A stretch of DNA of 64,000 nt. Source: Chaetoceros tenuissimus (lineage: Eukaryota; Bacillariophyta; Thalassiosirophyceae; Chaetocerotales; Chaetocerotaceae). Made by a program: the position numbers and the translations under genes. Every line of letters starts with the position of its first letter. The first letter of the stretch is position 1. A model generated the notes under the pieces. The model saw only the letters and a list, made by a program, of their open reading frames with translations. It was not told where the DNA came from and searched no databases. The DNA lies in assembly GCA_021927905.1 (NCBI GenBank), contig BLLK01000064.1, positions 58,440 to 122,439 of the forward strand, read 5' to 3'. Positions 54,736 through 64,000 of the stretch are shown here, one piece after another.

Positions 54736-56271
54736 TTATAGTACTTCACTTTTACGCTTGATTCGGATCCAAACAGAGGCGTCATTTTCATAAGAAGGAT
54801 GTAAAGACATGCAACCAAGACCAACACGAGTCATATTTGGAGGTGGAACTGGTGTTTCAGGCGCCTTTAACTCTACATCATAAGCAAGTAACAATGTTGC
54901 CACGACGCAGGTTGCCTCATGTAAAAAGAACTGTTTGCCAGGACACAAGTCCTTTCCCATTCCAAAGGAAAGGTTGGCTGAGCTCACTAGATTCCCAAAT
55001 TCATCTCGAAACAGGTTTCCATTTCGAATGAATCTATCAACTTTTGGTGTCATTGGCTCAGGGAATATATCGGAACGATGGTGCTGATTACATCCCATGA
55101 TAATGTCACCTTTGTAAAATTGGAATTTCTCGCCTGTTTTGAGTTCAACAAGGTGGTCTCTACTCATCTGACGCAATGCCATATATGAGGACTGAATGCG
55201 GATACAGTCAAGAATGTAAGAATGTACTCCTTTCATTTTCATCAGGGCAGATGCAGGCAGTGGAGGTAGTGTAGTACCAGCATTTGTATCTGCTACCCAT
55301 CCTGTCTCTTCTTTGACTACTGTTTCAGCTTCCTCTTTCAAAAGTTCCATTGCATGTGGATCTCTTAGAAGAAACATAAGGGTCCAGAATATTGCTGGCT
55401 GACTGTTGGCGTTAACAGCCCACAACATTAGAAACAGTAACTTTGGTCTGTAAACGTCCATATTTTCACAAACCCAATCTACAACTTCCATGAACTCCGA
55501 TTCCTTTTCCTCCGGAAGAGTTGCAAGGTAATTTGTTACGTAGGTCTGACTTTCTCGAATCGAAGAGAGGAAACATTCAGGGATCCCTGCAGAAATAAGG
55601 TGGATGTTATTGTCAAAATTATCAAAATGTCTTTTCAAGTCAGATGAAATAATGTTATCATCAAAGTCTCCGATTGCAGCTCGTGAGCTTCCAGCAAAGA
55701 CTAAATGATCAATAAACGTCTTTCCATTGATCTCCAACCATGTCCCTGTATTGTACGATGCGCTCATTATCTGTTGGAAGAAGAATACATATCGCTCACT
55801 CAAACGTTCCAATTTGTCACCTGATAAGTATTTGACGGCAGCACTATGAAAGCGAGGATGTAGATCAAAGGGACTTGACAATTGAAAAACCTTTTCTTTT
55901 AAGTCCATGAAGATCAAATCGAAGCGAAATACATTATTCTTCTGCATCATTTTGGTTAGCAAACGATGATCATTTACAAAAGTGAAGGACTTCATCGCAA
56001 TACGGCAACGGAATACGGAGCCATAAACTGATGAATATTTGTCAACAAATTTTCGCCAGTCCGTACCATATTCGACAGCATATCCTAATGGATGAAACAT
56101 TCTCCATGACAAAACACTCTTAGCAGCATGTTTTGCATTCTTTCTGTAGAGCTTCTTGATGGAGATGCTGGCAATTGTGACGAAAACAATAATCATCAAT
56201 GATCTTAGCGTTAGCACATAATTAACAAGCCTTGCTTTTTCGTTTGGTAGTAATGAGAAAGATCGCTCCAT
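54736..56271 (-). CDS. Cytochrome P450
   Basis: 511 residues, intronless. An N-terminal membrane anchor lies at about 17-42. The haem-binding loop FGMGKDLCPGKQ supplies the thiolate ligand Cys443. The I-helix reads LMLWAVNANSQPAIFW, where Asn stands at the usual acid/alcohol pair region, a pattern seen in the CYP7/CYP8/CYP51-like clan that acts on sterols or oxygenated lipids. The K-helix motif, almost always ExxR, is DCIR here (Asp355, Arg358). The PERF-like region is MTPKVDRF. Length and anchor indicate an ER enzyme. The substrate is unknown; a non-monooxygenase reaction such as isomerisation is possible given the I-helix. Confidence 0.9.
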   Translation of the reverse strand: MERSFSLLPNEKARLVNYVLTLRSLMIIVFVTIASISIKKLYRKNAKHAAKSVLSWRMFHPLGYAVEYGTDWRKFVDKYSSVYGSVFRCRIAMKSFTFVNDHRLLTKMMQKNNVFRFDLIFMDLKEKVFQLSSPFDLHPRFHSAAVKYLSGDKLERLSERYVFFFQQIMSASYNTGTWLEINGKTFIDHLVFAGSSRAAIGDFDDNIISSDLKRHFDNFDNNIHLISAGIPECFLSSIRESQTYVTNYLATLPEEKESEFMEVVDWVCENMDVYRPKLLFLMLWAVNANSQPAIFWTLMFLLRDPHAMELLKEEAETVVKEETGWVADTNAGTTLPPLPASALMKMKGVHSYILDCIRIQSSYMALRQMSRDHLVELKTGEKFQFYKGDIIMGCNQHHRSDIFPEPMTPKVDRFIRNGNLFRDEFGNLVSSANLSFGMGKDLCPGKQFFLHEATCVVATLLLAYDVELKAPETPVPPPNMTRVGLGCMSLHPSYENDASVWIRIKRKSEVL

Positions 56272-56947
56272 CGTAAAATTAAGTGCTTTGCTTCTATTCA
56301 GACAACTTACTAGTTAAATGATGAAAGGATATAGCAAACCTGATACATTGTGAGCTTCTAAACTGAACAAGGGTATTGGATGGCCCAATCAAAACTCGAC
56401 CGCTCACTTCTTGCCGGCAGCTGAGCCATGATTCTTCCGGTGAATCAAAGAGGCCTTTTTGCTACGTACATGAATCAGTTAATTATGGAAGAAAAGGAGG
56501 AAAGATAGTGATATTGAATCTTTTGAAGCAATGTTTGATTTCGAATTCACACTCTTTTGCCCTGGTAGAAATTTAAAAAGATTGAAAATGAGACAATTCA
56601 ACAAATGCTGGCAGAGCTTCTCAAGAAACTCGGGAAGAAAGACTGATTAGTACGTACCATAATGCTACGCTTGTCTATGGTATCGATCTTTAAGTCCCAT
56701 CTTCGATCAAAATTCGGATGATTCACTCGTATATAAAATGAGCTAAATTAGTGTGGTACAGATTTTATGCGACTTTTGCCTGTCCCATTAATATTTTGTT
56801 CCACTTTTCATCGCCAAATCTTAACTCGTGTTTTGATGATAGGTATTACTTATGTATTTTATTTGCATTTCACCTCAGTCCCTATCCAATCTTTTTCCAA
56901 TCCTGAATACAACCCACATACAATCTTCGCCAATTGATACTTTCATA
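56272..56947. other. Intergenic region between divergent genes
   Basis: Upstream of the P450 (minus) and the next plus-strand gene. A 66-codon plus-strand ORF at 56376 shows no coding features. No repeat or RNA gene seen. Confidence 0.4.
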
Positions 56948-58303
56948 ATGTTCTTGAAAAAGAAAAGGAGTTTTGAACCAACCTCAGTTGAAAAGATGGC
57001 TGCGGGTCAACATCAATTCGTAAACAAAGAGATCTCTGTATCGATACTTGGGTTGACAGGTATCTCTATGGAGAACAAGTCCAAGAAATCCAAAGCTTCA
57101 AATATAAAAACAAAGATATCGGCGTCTTCATCGTCTCTATCCTATGAAGGAGAAGCATATGTACCAGTCAAGGCTGTAGTATCGTTTTCAAAGAATGTAA
57201 ACAGCAGTCAGACATCGATTGCTAGTCATGTTCCTTCCTTGCCGTTGACACATCTTGACCATAGAAATACTTCCATCAAACGCTATGAAGCATCATGGCC
57301 GCATGATCATGGATCTGGCGATGATTTATCTACACTTCAGTTCACGAGAATGATGCAAGTTGATTCAGCGAGTGATTACCATCCTAACCAAAGAATGATT
57401 ATGATTCCAGAAAGAATCAAGTTGACCATTGGACTGACACGGGGAATTGAAATGATTACACTTGGTTCAGCGAATATTGTCATTACTGGCGATGAATCAC
57501 CTAATATGCAAGTCAATGTACCAATCAGCATTGACAAGTCTAAAAAAGGAGCAAAATCTGTTTCCTTTGAACAAGACAAAAAGAAGTTTTACACACTGCA
57601 AGATCATTCATGTTTAAAAGTTGTTTTGAATGTGAGAGATAAGCAGAATACAAGACAACAGCATCAAGGCACTAATTTCAATCAAATACCAGATGTAATG
57701 TACTTGGGAAGCAACAGTATCAGTAGAAGTGGAAGTTATAGTTATGACGGAGATGATATTCCAAAGTTCACTCACTCATTTCATCCTCCTGCTACAAAAC
57801 TGTATCAAGGTCCTTCGAAACCATTGCAAAATATTATCAACAGTCAGGTTTATGAGACATATGATTTTCAAAGACCTCGTCGTCATGCACATGGATCCAT
57901 CCCTGAAGAAGAAAGTACTATTGGAGAAACAACTGCGGATGACACAACATTAAATACAGCAGGCACAGATGATTCCACAGTTTTCTACAACACAAAAGAA
58001 ATGAAGAGAATAATGAAACGCATGTTCACAAGAGATAATGTGAAGGCATCTATAAGGAGAATGAGCGAGCGTTTCAATTGCGATACTCTCTGTGCAAGTT
58101 TACCAGATGTGCCTCGCAATAGGAGATGCGCTATGGTGGATGGAGCTTATGAAAGCGACGAGGAGCAGACAATGTCCTATGAAGAGTACAAGAAGAAGAT
58201 GATGAAAAAGAAATCTAAAAAGAGAGAGCCAAGACGTATCCGATCTGATTTCAGTGTCATGACCGAGAAAGTAGCAAATACTGGGAATACGTTCACTGTT
58301 TGA
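56948..58303 (+). CDS. Hypothetical protein with possible C2-like N-terminus
   Basis: The frame is open from 56852, but the ATG at 56948 (MFLKKKRSFEP) is the likely start, giving 451 residues. After a basic lead, a beta-rich region (ISVSILGLTGI, then IKLTIGLTRGIEMI and CLKVVLNVRD) spans about 20-260 and resembles an NT-C2 layout, though this is only a structural impression. The C-terminal third is Thr/Asp-rich, then basic (KKKMMKKKSKKREPRRIR), probably disordered. No catalytic motifs. Intronless; ends with TGA. Confidence 0.7.
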   Translation: MFLKKKRSFEPTSVEKMAAGQHQFVNKEISVSILGLTGISMENKSKKSKASNIKTKISASSSSLSYEGEAYVPVKAVVSFSKNVNSSQTSIASHVPSLPLTHLDHRNTSIKRYEASWPHDHGSGDDLSTLQFTRMMQVDSASDYHPNQRMIMIPERIKLTIGLTRGIEMITLGSANIVITGDESPNMQVNVPISIDKSKKGAKSVSFEQDKKKFYTLQDHSCLKVVLNVRDKQNTRQQHQGTNFNQIPDVMYLGSNSISRSGSYSYDGDDIPKFTHSFHPPATKLYQGPSKPLQNIINSQVYETYDFQRPRRHAHGSIPEEESTIGETTADDTTLNTAGTDDSTVFYNTKEMKRIMKRMFTRDNVKASIRRMSERFNCDTLCASLPDVPRNRRCAMVDGAYESDEEQTMSYEEYKKKMMKKKSKKREPRRIRSDFSVMTEKVANTGNTFTV

Positions 58304-58599
58304 ATAAGATATGAATATATGAGAAAAGCTGAGGGGTCAAATATTAAACATTATCGTAATTGGTCTATAATTCTATGTTTTCTATACTATTACTGTCGAC
58401 AAAAAGTAGAACACATTTTTGCATGCTTTATTTATGAAATTTTAAAACTTCTCAGCGGAGAAAATCTTTTGTTTACTTTCGAACTTATTATATAAATATG
58501 AACTATGAAAACCAGCCTGGACATGACTGTGTCTTTGTCTACTTTTGTACCCCCACTATGCATTCTTCAAGTGACAAGCAAAGGCTGCAGCAACATATT

Positions 58600-60022
58600 T
58601 TACACACTCACTTTCTCTACAAAATGTGAAGGCATCTTCTTCACCAATCCCTGGAGTTGTCGGAAGTATCCTTCTGCAGCTCTCTTGCATTTGTTGACTG
58701 TGCCTTTTCTAGAGTTATTCCAAGGAAGAAATACAGATTCAAGCGCAAACATGGAGGGCATGTTTATCTCTGTAAAAGAACTGTCACTAAAAGAAATGAC
58801 AATCATGACGTTATTGGGATCTCGTTTGCGAGACTCCAATAGACGTGGATTATTGCGGACATCAAATCCTCTCTTCAACTTCTGCTGTTCTTGTTTAGAT
58901 GTTAGTCTTGCAATGCGATCTCTAATATCTGAAATTGTTTTGACTTTGTACTCTACAATCTCTGCAATTTCTCCAGGTTCTTTTCCCAATTTCAGGTGGA
59001 ATTTGATTCCATGAGTCAAATGTTTAGGTTTCTCGCTGAAGAGATGTAAAGCATTTTGAAGAAATGTAGAAAGCAACGGTGACTGCTTCAAATGCTCAAT
59101 TTGTCTTTGAAAGTTGCGGTCCCGAATAGTTTTCCATACCTGAAATATATCTGATTTCAGAAGCGGTCCTTTCATCATACTATATAAAACTGTAGATCTA
59201 TCACATTTCCTTTCAAAATCTGAAGGATATACCACTGGATGGTAAAACGAACATATCTGTCCCAAGTCTTTACAAGTAACAAGGCCAAATTGAGCATTGA
59301 CCTTCTCCTCTGACATACGATTTCGATTGTCGACTTCTTGATACATTTCAAGGATTCTCTCATGATGAAAATAACTAGTTGGAAGGGTCTTTGGATCCTC
59401 CGCTAGTAAAAATGTCTGTAAATTATAATTGAATTCAACCTGTATGTGGGCAATTTTAGTTGGCGGCTGCTCTTCAATGTCTTCTTTTCGGAGAGCGAAA
59501 AGAACCAAGTCGGAAAGTACCAAGTCATTTTTGAATCTCCATTGACGCTCGAGAAGATTCCAAATCCTTGCCTCTGCAGGGGTCAAATCTTTTGCTACTT
59601 CTTCTCGATTCGCGACAACTGCTTTGCACGTCTCTTTGTGGCTTTGCCAATGTGCTACTTGGCATTCTCGGCTACAGTAGCGTGATAAATCGCATTTTGA
59701 GCAAACTCTCAATTTGTAACCTAATTCTTCACAGTTTTTCAAGCAATGCTCGCATCTGAATGAACTTTCATTGAACTTTCGCATACCTTGTCTGAATTCC
59801 CTTTCTCTTACGTTGCTGCTACTAGACAAGTCAACTATAATTGCAGATTTTCCACAGAAAGCTTTGTGAGTCTTCCAATGTTTTACTTGGCAGTCTCGGT
59901 TGCAGAAAAAGACATCAAGCAATGCCAACATCAAGGCAACCACGACAACGTTTAGAGGCCCCTTCCTTCTGACAAGCTGCACACGATCCAGCAGGATTCT
60001 CCATGAATTCAGAGGATGACAT
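58600..60022 (-). CDS. MYND zinc-finger protein with frameshift in first finger
   Basis: The intact main frame (59982 down to 58600) carries a MYND finger (CEHCLKNCEELGYKLRVCSKC, read as two ligand groups, then YCSRECQVAHWQSHKETC) and about 330 residues of helical, unrecognised sequence. Upstream, an ATG at 60022 opens a second finger (CAACQKEGASKRCRGCLDV) that hits TGA at 59917, while its second half (FFCNRDCQVKHWKTHKAFC) continues in the main frame. The break is an extra 16 bp created by a direct repeat of ACATCAAG (59912 and 59928). The residue runs are quoted in parts. The gene is either frameshifted in this allele, mis-assembled, or translated from an internal ATG without a full first finger. 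MYND fingers bind proline-rich partners. Confidence 0.75.
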
Positions 60023-60365
60023 GATAAAGAGAGCTATGATATAGAGAGAGCTATATATCGCTGTTAGTACTAGGTTTTGATTTAGTATACAATTTTGTTG
60101 CTTTATTCTTCTTGATGATGAATGATGGTGTGCTTATTTCCTCTGTTCGGGAGACAGGCCAAAAGCCTCTGCCCCCACCCTATACGGTTAGAGCTTGTTC
60201 TCATCTCGTGTTCTCATCTTGTGCTTGCTCTATCGTTCAGGTTCTCATTTTCAATTGAAAAAGGTACGAAAGTATCTTTATCCTTCCTTTTTTATCGGAT
60301 CTTTATAGTTTTCCTATCTACAAATAATAGAACATACATATTTCATATCACAGATAACGAATCAA
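60023..60365. other. Intergenic region between divergent genes
   Basis: Upstream of the MYND gene and of the disrupted secreted-protein gene. A frame open from 60122 is hydrophobic and lacks coding pattern. Nothing else seen. Confidence 0.4.
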
Positions 60366-61422
60366 ATGAAAATCATGAAGCTTGTAACACTCCCCAGCGC
60401 TGCTTTATACTCCTATTTTCATCTGTATTGAGCGGATCCTCCTCCGCAGCGAAGCCATTGGATAATCAGCAAGAACATGGTTCTTCTTTCCAGCATAATA
60501 AATAAGAAGCCTTAGAAAAATGGAATCCTGTAAGAGCTACATGCATCAAGAAAGGAATCAGAGCTACGCTCCCAAAGGCTTGCAAAGGAGTCAATACTAC
60601 ATTAACCACCAGAAATCATTCCTCCATCTGTCGATATTGAGGATCCAGTTTCCCTTGCAGCGGCAACTCATTGTGGCACAGCTCTCAAAGCATCTGGCTT
60701 CAACTTTTTTTACTTTGGCAACTATGATCAGTGGTTTGATGAAGATTCAATTCTATATTTGCCTGAAACAGGATACTACAAAGGTCCAGAAGATATCTCT
60801 GAATATGTTCAGTTCACCATCTCCGACATGTTTGAGTATTATTATGATTCTGTGCCTGGCTCGTCACTACCTCTTGTTGCCGATGGAGATACATGTGCAA
60901 ACTCCTTTGCTGTGACTAACTTGATGGCAGTGAAAGAAAAGTTCTCCTCTATAGAAGATGATCCCTCTGCTGATACCATTGTTGGCTACAGGATCTCTTT
61001 CAACATTACCTCACCTGATCTATCTACTATCACCATTGACAACATTTATATCCACTGTCCACCTGGTTTTCTTGAGTTTCTCTTTGATAGCGTACTTGGA
61101 GGTGAATCAGTGGCCAGAAGAAATTGTATGATTTTGGAGTCGGCATGTAGCAATACATTCTACAACAACAATGAATATGGTGAAGTAGAGGAATGCGTCA
61201 GTGATCTCATGGCAGCGCTTCCTAGTTCAGACGGTGACAAGCTTGATAGCAATACCTTGAAATGCCGCAATTTGCATGCTGATTTTGCAGCTAACAATGA
61301 CAAGCACTGCCCTCACATTCCTCCTCTTCCTGAGTATGATGAGAAGTGCTTTCTCAAGATGCTTTTCATCCTATGGAACTTGCGTTTTTCAAAAGTGTTG
61401 CTATGGCAGTAGGTTTGGGTGA
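60366..61422 (+). pseudogene. Disrupted gene for a secreted SnoaL-like protein
   Basis: An ATG at 60366 begins a plausible signal peptide, but its hydrophobic core and A-rich end (FILLFSSVLSGSSSAAK) lie in another frame. That frame meets TAA at 60503 and resumes with WNPVRATCIKKG. From about 60609 a third frame carries the main domain (FNFFYFGNYDQWF, LPETGYYKGPEDISEYVQF), which resembles the SnoaL/NTF2 fold, to a stop at 61410. A fourth shift is suggested near 61350, because the +1 frame then reads CFSSYGTCVFQKCCYGSRFG. Unseen introns could explain some breaks (a GTAAGA donor stands at 60530), but no set of junctions restored one frame. Decay or sequence errors are both possible. Confidence 0.45.
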
Positions 61423-62122
61423 AACTCAATTTCTAAGCCCAACCATTTTTGGTCCACCTTCATCGTAACTTACACAAAATTGGTTCAAGGTCAAACCTTG
61501 CAGGTCTGTTCATACTGGGTCAGTAACCAGCAAATGGTTTGATTGAGGAATAAAGAGTACCACTCTTGGTGTTATGCTCCTTTGATTTGAGTCATTTTAT
61601 TTATCATTTTACATTAATGCATTTTTCCATATCTCGTTACGATCAGTGAAAGTCTGATGACAAAAAAAAATTAAACAAAAAAGTATGTTGTGAAGAAACT
61701 TTTTGTTTGACGAGAATACACTTTTTAGTTCGATTTTACTGTGTTAGACTCCAAAGACATCTCAGCATGGAGACCATTAGCTAAGGTAAGGCACTATTTT
61801 TCATTTACTTCTGCATTCAATATTTTTTGAACTAGTAAACCAAATGAAGAAGACTATGGCGAGTAAATAATTCAATTGTATGTCTCATAGCTATAAGGGT
61901 GCGATTATTATTTGTACTCCATTTTATGAGTAAGTCTATGACAGTTACATGTGCTGTTATAAAGACCACGTCATTTAGTCATTCAGAAGAAAATTGAAAA
62001 TTCGCCATTGGCCCAACACAGATGCAACGTTGTAAAGTCAATCAAGCAGTAATATTCTTCATTCAGATGAAACAAAAGTTCTTGAATCTGCGGTGTTGGA
62101 GCAGGTTAGCACAAAGTGTGGG
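61423..62122. other. Intergenic region
   Basis: Between the disrupted gene and the VOC gene. The last 60 bp are open in the frame of the VOC gene, so a 5' exon of that gene may begin after the acceptor-like ATTCAG near 62065. An ATGAGTAAGT sequence near 61926 could be a tiny first exon with donor. Nothing else was recognised. Confidence 0.35.
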
Positions 62123-63128
62123 ATGACAAGTGGGAATGTTGATCTTCATTGGGATGCAACCGTGCCAAGAGAAGGATTAGGAGAAAATTTGAAATGAATT
62201 CAAAGAGCTACTTTTGCAGTGAAAGACATTGATAAATCTATTGAGTTTTACACAAAAATCATCAACTTAAAAGTTACATCACGCTTCGAATCTGTCTGTA
62301 TTTTGAATGCTAACTACACTGACCTTGAGTTGAAAACTGGAACTCCAAATATTTTTGGAGGAGAGAATTTGATAGTTAGTCATGTCTCCATTGACGTTCA
62401 AGATCACCAAGCTGCATTCCAGTACTTGACAGATATGAAGGTGAGATTTACTTTGTTCCAAACGGATCTATGTTTTAGTAAGAAGGAAGTATTCTTAGAA
62501 TCACATCTTTCGATAGGTTCCATTTGAGATAAATGTGAGTGTTCCAAAGGGCGAAGGAAAGGCTGAGTCCGAAGGTGGAAGTGCCAACAATACTGTCGGA
62601 CAAGCCTTTCTAAGGGATCCAGACGGCTACTACATTGAAATATGTAATTGTCATGTGCTTACAGACTTTGTGCTAGGTTCCTTGGCAGATGATAGTATTC
62701 TCGACAATTGTGTGGAAGGAGCAAAGGTAACAAACATTATGAGGACTATGATCCAATTAAAGATGAAGGCAAAACGTTCAAGTATGAACTTGATCAAGAG
62801 AAGAAGTTCAAATGAGATGACCGAGACAATCTTAGAATCAGATAGACCTAAGGACGCAGATACAACTATTCTAGCAAACTTTGTGAAACGTCGAGATGTT
62901 TATGGTGATATATGTCAAAGTTTTACACCTAATGAATTGGAGAGAATCTTGATTGAAGCTGGAAATCATGCTGGAAATGCAATTCTCTTGATGAAAGAGC
63001 AAATTGAAAGTGGTGAAGTCACCAAGGTATACCAACCACCAGCTTACTACGTTGGAGGAATGTATAGTGAGAATAAATTCAAACCATGCACTTTGACTGC
63101 CACAGGGTTGGAACTGTGCATCAACTGA
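62123..63128 (+). CDS. Glyoxalase-fold (VOC) protein with in-frame TGA (two exons)
   Basis: Exons up to 62440 and 62517-63128 (76-nt intron, donor AAG/GTGAGA, acceptor GATAG/G). The VOC domain is clear: RATFAVKDIDKSIEFYTKI, LELKTG, SHVSIDVQD and LRDPDGYYIEICN, the last with the Glu that binds metal in this superfamily. The C-terminal 140 residues are helical and not recognised. From the ATG at 62123 the frame reads 24 codons and then meets TGA at 62195, just before the VOC domain in the same frame. Either the gene is broken, or the true first exon is upstream and splices near 62205. Reaction unknown; the fold includes lyases, dioxygenases and resistance proteins. Confidence 0.6.
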
Positions 63129-63349
63129 TGAGCGTTAGCGAAACGGTTAAATTTGAGATTTTAGTGGGAATGAGCTCGCCGAAATTGAGTTTGTTTTTCT
63201 TCAACACTTTGCAAAATCTTTTGTCAGTCTTACTGTTTTGATAGCACCTAAATTAATACAGTCCTTCGGGATAAGTTTTGTTTACATTTACAGTTAATTC
63301 CTAGAATACTGTCTCATCACAAGGAAAAGCATTGTCCTCTGCACCAAAA

Positions 63350-63826
63350 ATGAGTGCAGGCATAGCAAAATTCCTTTCCTCTAAGAGTATTATATCGCAA
63401 GAAGAAAAGAAGGAGCCTGATGAACCTAACTCGTCAATCAATTTCTCAATTACATCTGTGAACCACATTGCATTTATAGTATCGGATGTAGGTAGATCTT
63501 CTGTTTTTTATTCCAACGTTCTTGGACTGCAGCAAGTGAAACGACCAAACTTTGATAGGCATGGCGCTTGGTTCACTGGAGGCAATATTGAAATTCACTT
63601 AATTCTTGGCAATCCAGTCGCTCCTTCAAGATCTGTGAAAGGTATTGAAGCAAGCGCTGTTTGGTTTGAAGTGAATGACTTTGAAAAAGCAAATAGTGAA
63701 TTGAAAGTATTAGAAGGAGCATATGGGGAAGATATCCAAATTGAAGTCGATGAGGATGTAGTAACTTTTCGTGATGTAGATGGCTATGTTTTTGGATTCC
63801 AACTTCAAAAAGAAGATGTCATCTAA
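63350..63826 (+). CDS. Glyoxalase-fold (VOC) protein
   Basis: A stop at 63302 and the ATG at 63350 set the start; 158 residues. After a Ser/Lys-rich lead the single VOC domain shows VNHIAFIVSDVGRSSVFYSN, EIHLILG, VWFEVND and FRDVDGYVFGFQL. His at NHIAF and HLIL are candidate metal ligands; the final Glu position reads Gly/Phe here. It is the tandem neighbour of the larger VOC gene, 220 bp away on the same strand, and may stem from its duplication. Length is typical of lactoylglutathione-lyase-like or fosfomycin-resistance-like single-domain proteins; substrate unknown. Confidence 0.8.
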   Translation: MSAGIAKFLSSKSIISQEEKKEPDEPNSSINFSITSVNHIAFIVSDVGRSSVFYSNVLGLQQVKRPNFDRHGAWFTGGNIEIHLILGNPVAPSRSVKGIEASAVWFEVNDFEKANSELKVLEGAYGEDIQIEVDEDVVTFRDVDGYVFGFQLQKEDVI

Positions 63827-64000
63827 AGGAGTCACATCATGTCTCATGATTTGGTTTCTATTCTTCAGTCGACTCGCCCCTAGTGATGAGAATTTTACAT
63901 AACTAGACTTAATAGAATTAAATTATATAATTACATTATATTTTAAATTAGTAAACAGTAACTCTTCTAATTGTTGTTCTTAGGATTTCATTATCAACCG

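Noticed and set aside
58505-59014. 169-codon plus-strand ORF
   Set aside because: Antisense to the C-terminal half of the MYND gene, which has the stronger coding evidence.
45583-62197. Reassignment of TGA to an amino acid (or selenocysteine) to explain the in-frame TGA codons at 45583 and 62195
   Set aside because: TGA ends several intact genes here, twice backed by a second stop (TGATAA at the acyltransferase-like gene, TGATGA at the first VOC gene), and neither affected protein is a known selenoprotein type.
1-64000. tRNA genes, rRNA genes and CRISPR arrays
   Set aside because: Looked for T-loop signatures, conserved rRNA blocks and regularly spaced repeats by eye; none was convincing, though a small RNA gene could be missed without a covariance search.

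Overview
The window reads as nuclear DNA of a photosynthetic stramenopile, most likely a diatom. It is visibly AT-rich, with genes on both strands and short GT-AG introns (mostly 60-90 nt, donors usually GTAAGT). Several predicted proteins start with a signal peptide that ends in an A-F type cleavage site (13345, 22039, 25921), the import signal of diatom secondary plastids. Proline-threonine spacers and Cys-rich modules in a large surface protein fit the same group. I cannot name the species.

Layout. 1-9 kb: the end of an unidentified gene, a small membrane protein, the tRNA 2'-O-methyltransferase TRM13, a Ca-binding EF-hand protein built from three almost identical modules, ribosomal protein eL32 and a multi-span membrane protein. 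9-22 kb: another membrane protein, the ER oxidase ERO1, a 1102-residue plastid-targeted protein, an RCC1 propeller, a Ser/Lys-rich protein and a CRAL-TRIO lipid-binding protein. 22-30 kb: a second plastid-targeted unknown, a wax-synthase-like acyltransferase, a carotenoid oxygenase with all four iron-binding His, and a Tudor/LRR protein. 30-37 kb: one 11-exon gene for a MACPF (perforin-fold) surface protein of about 2,100 residues. 37-44 kb: an ankyrin-RING protein and an 8-exon HRQ1-type helicase. 44-47 kb: a mobile region holding a tyrosine-recombinase element and, abutting it head to tail, a deletion derivative without the recombinase. 47-58 kb: a seven-helix receptor-like protein, phospholipid:diacylglycerol acyltransferase, a class V aminotransferase, a cytochrome P450 and an unidentified protein. 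58-64 kb: a MYND-finger gene, a disrupted secreted-protein gene and two glyoxalase-fold (VOC) genes; several reading frames here are interrupted.

The neighbours do not form one pathway; this is ordinary eukaryotic gene order. The most notable structures are the tandem recombinase element, whose frame stops a few codons before the likely catalytic tyrosine; the modular MACPF gene with symmetric exon cassettes; the near-perfect 516-bp repeats in the EF-hand gene; a recurring CAATGACGT motif in gene-free DNA with a dense cluster at 18.9-19.05 kb; and relics of a CRAL-TRIO coding sequence between genes. Multi-exon models were built by eye from splice sites and reading-frame continuity and have not been checked against transcripts.
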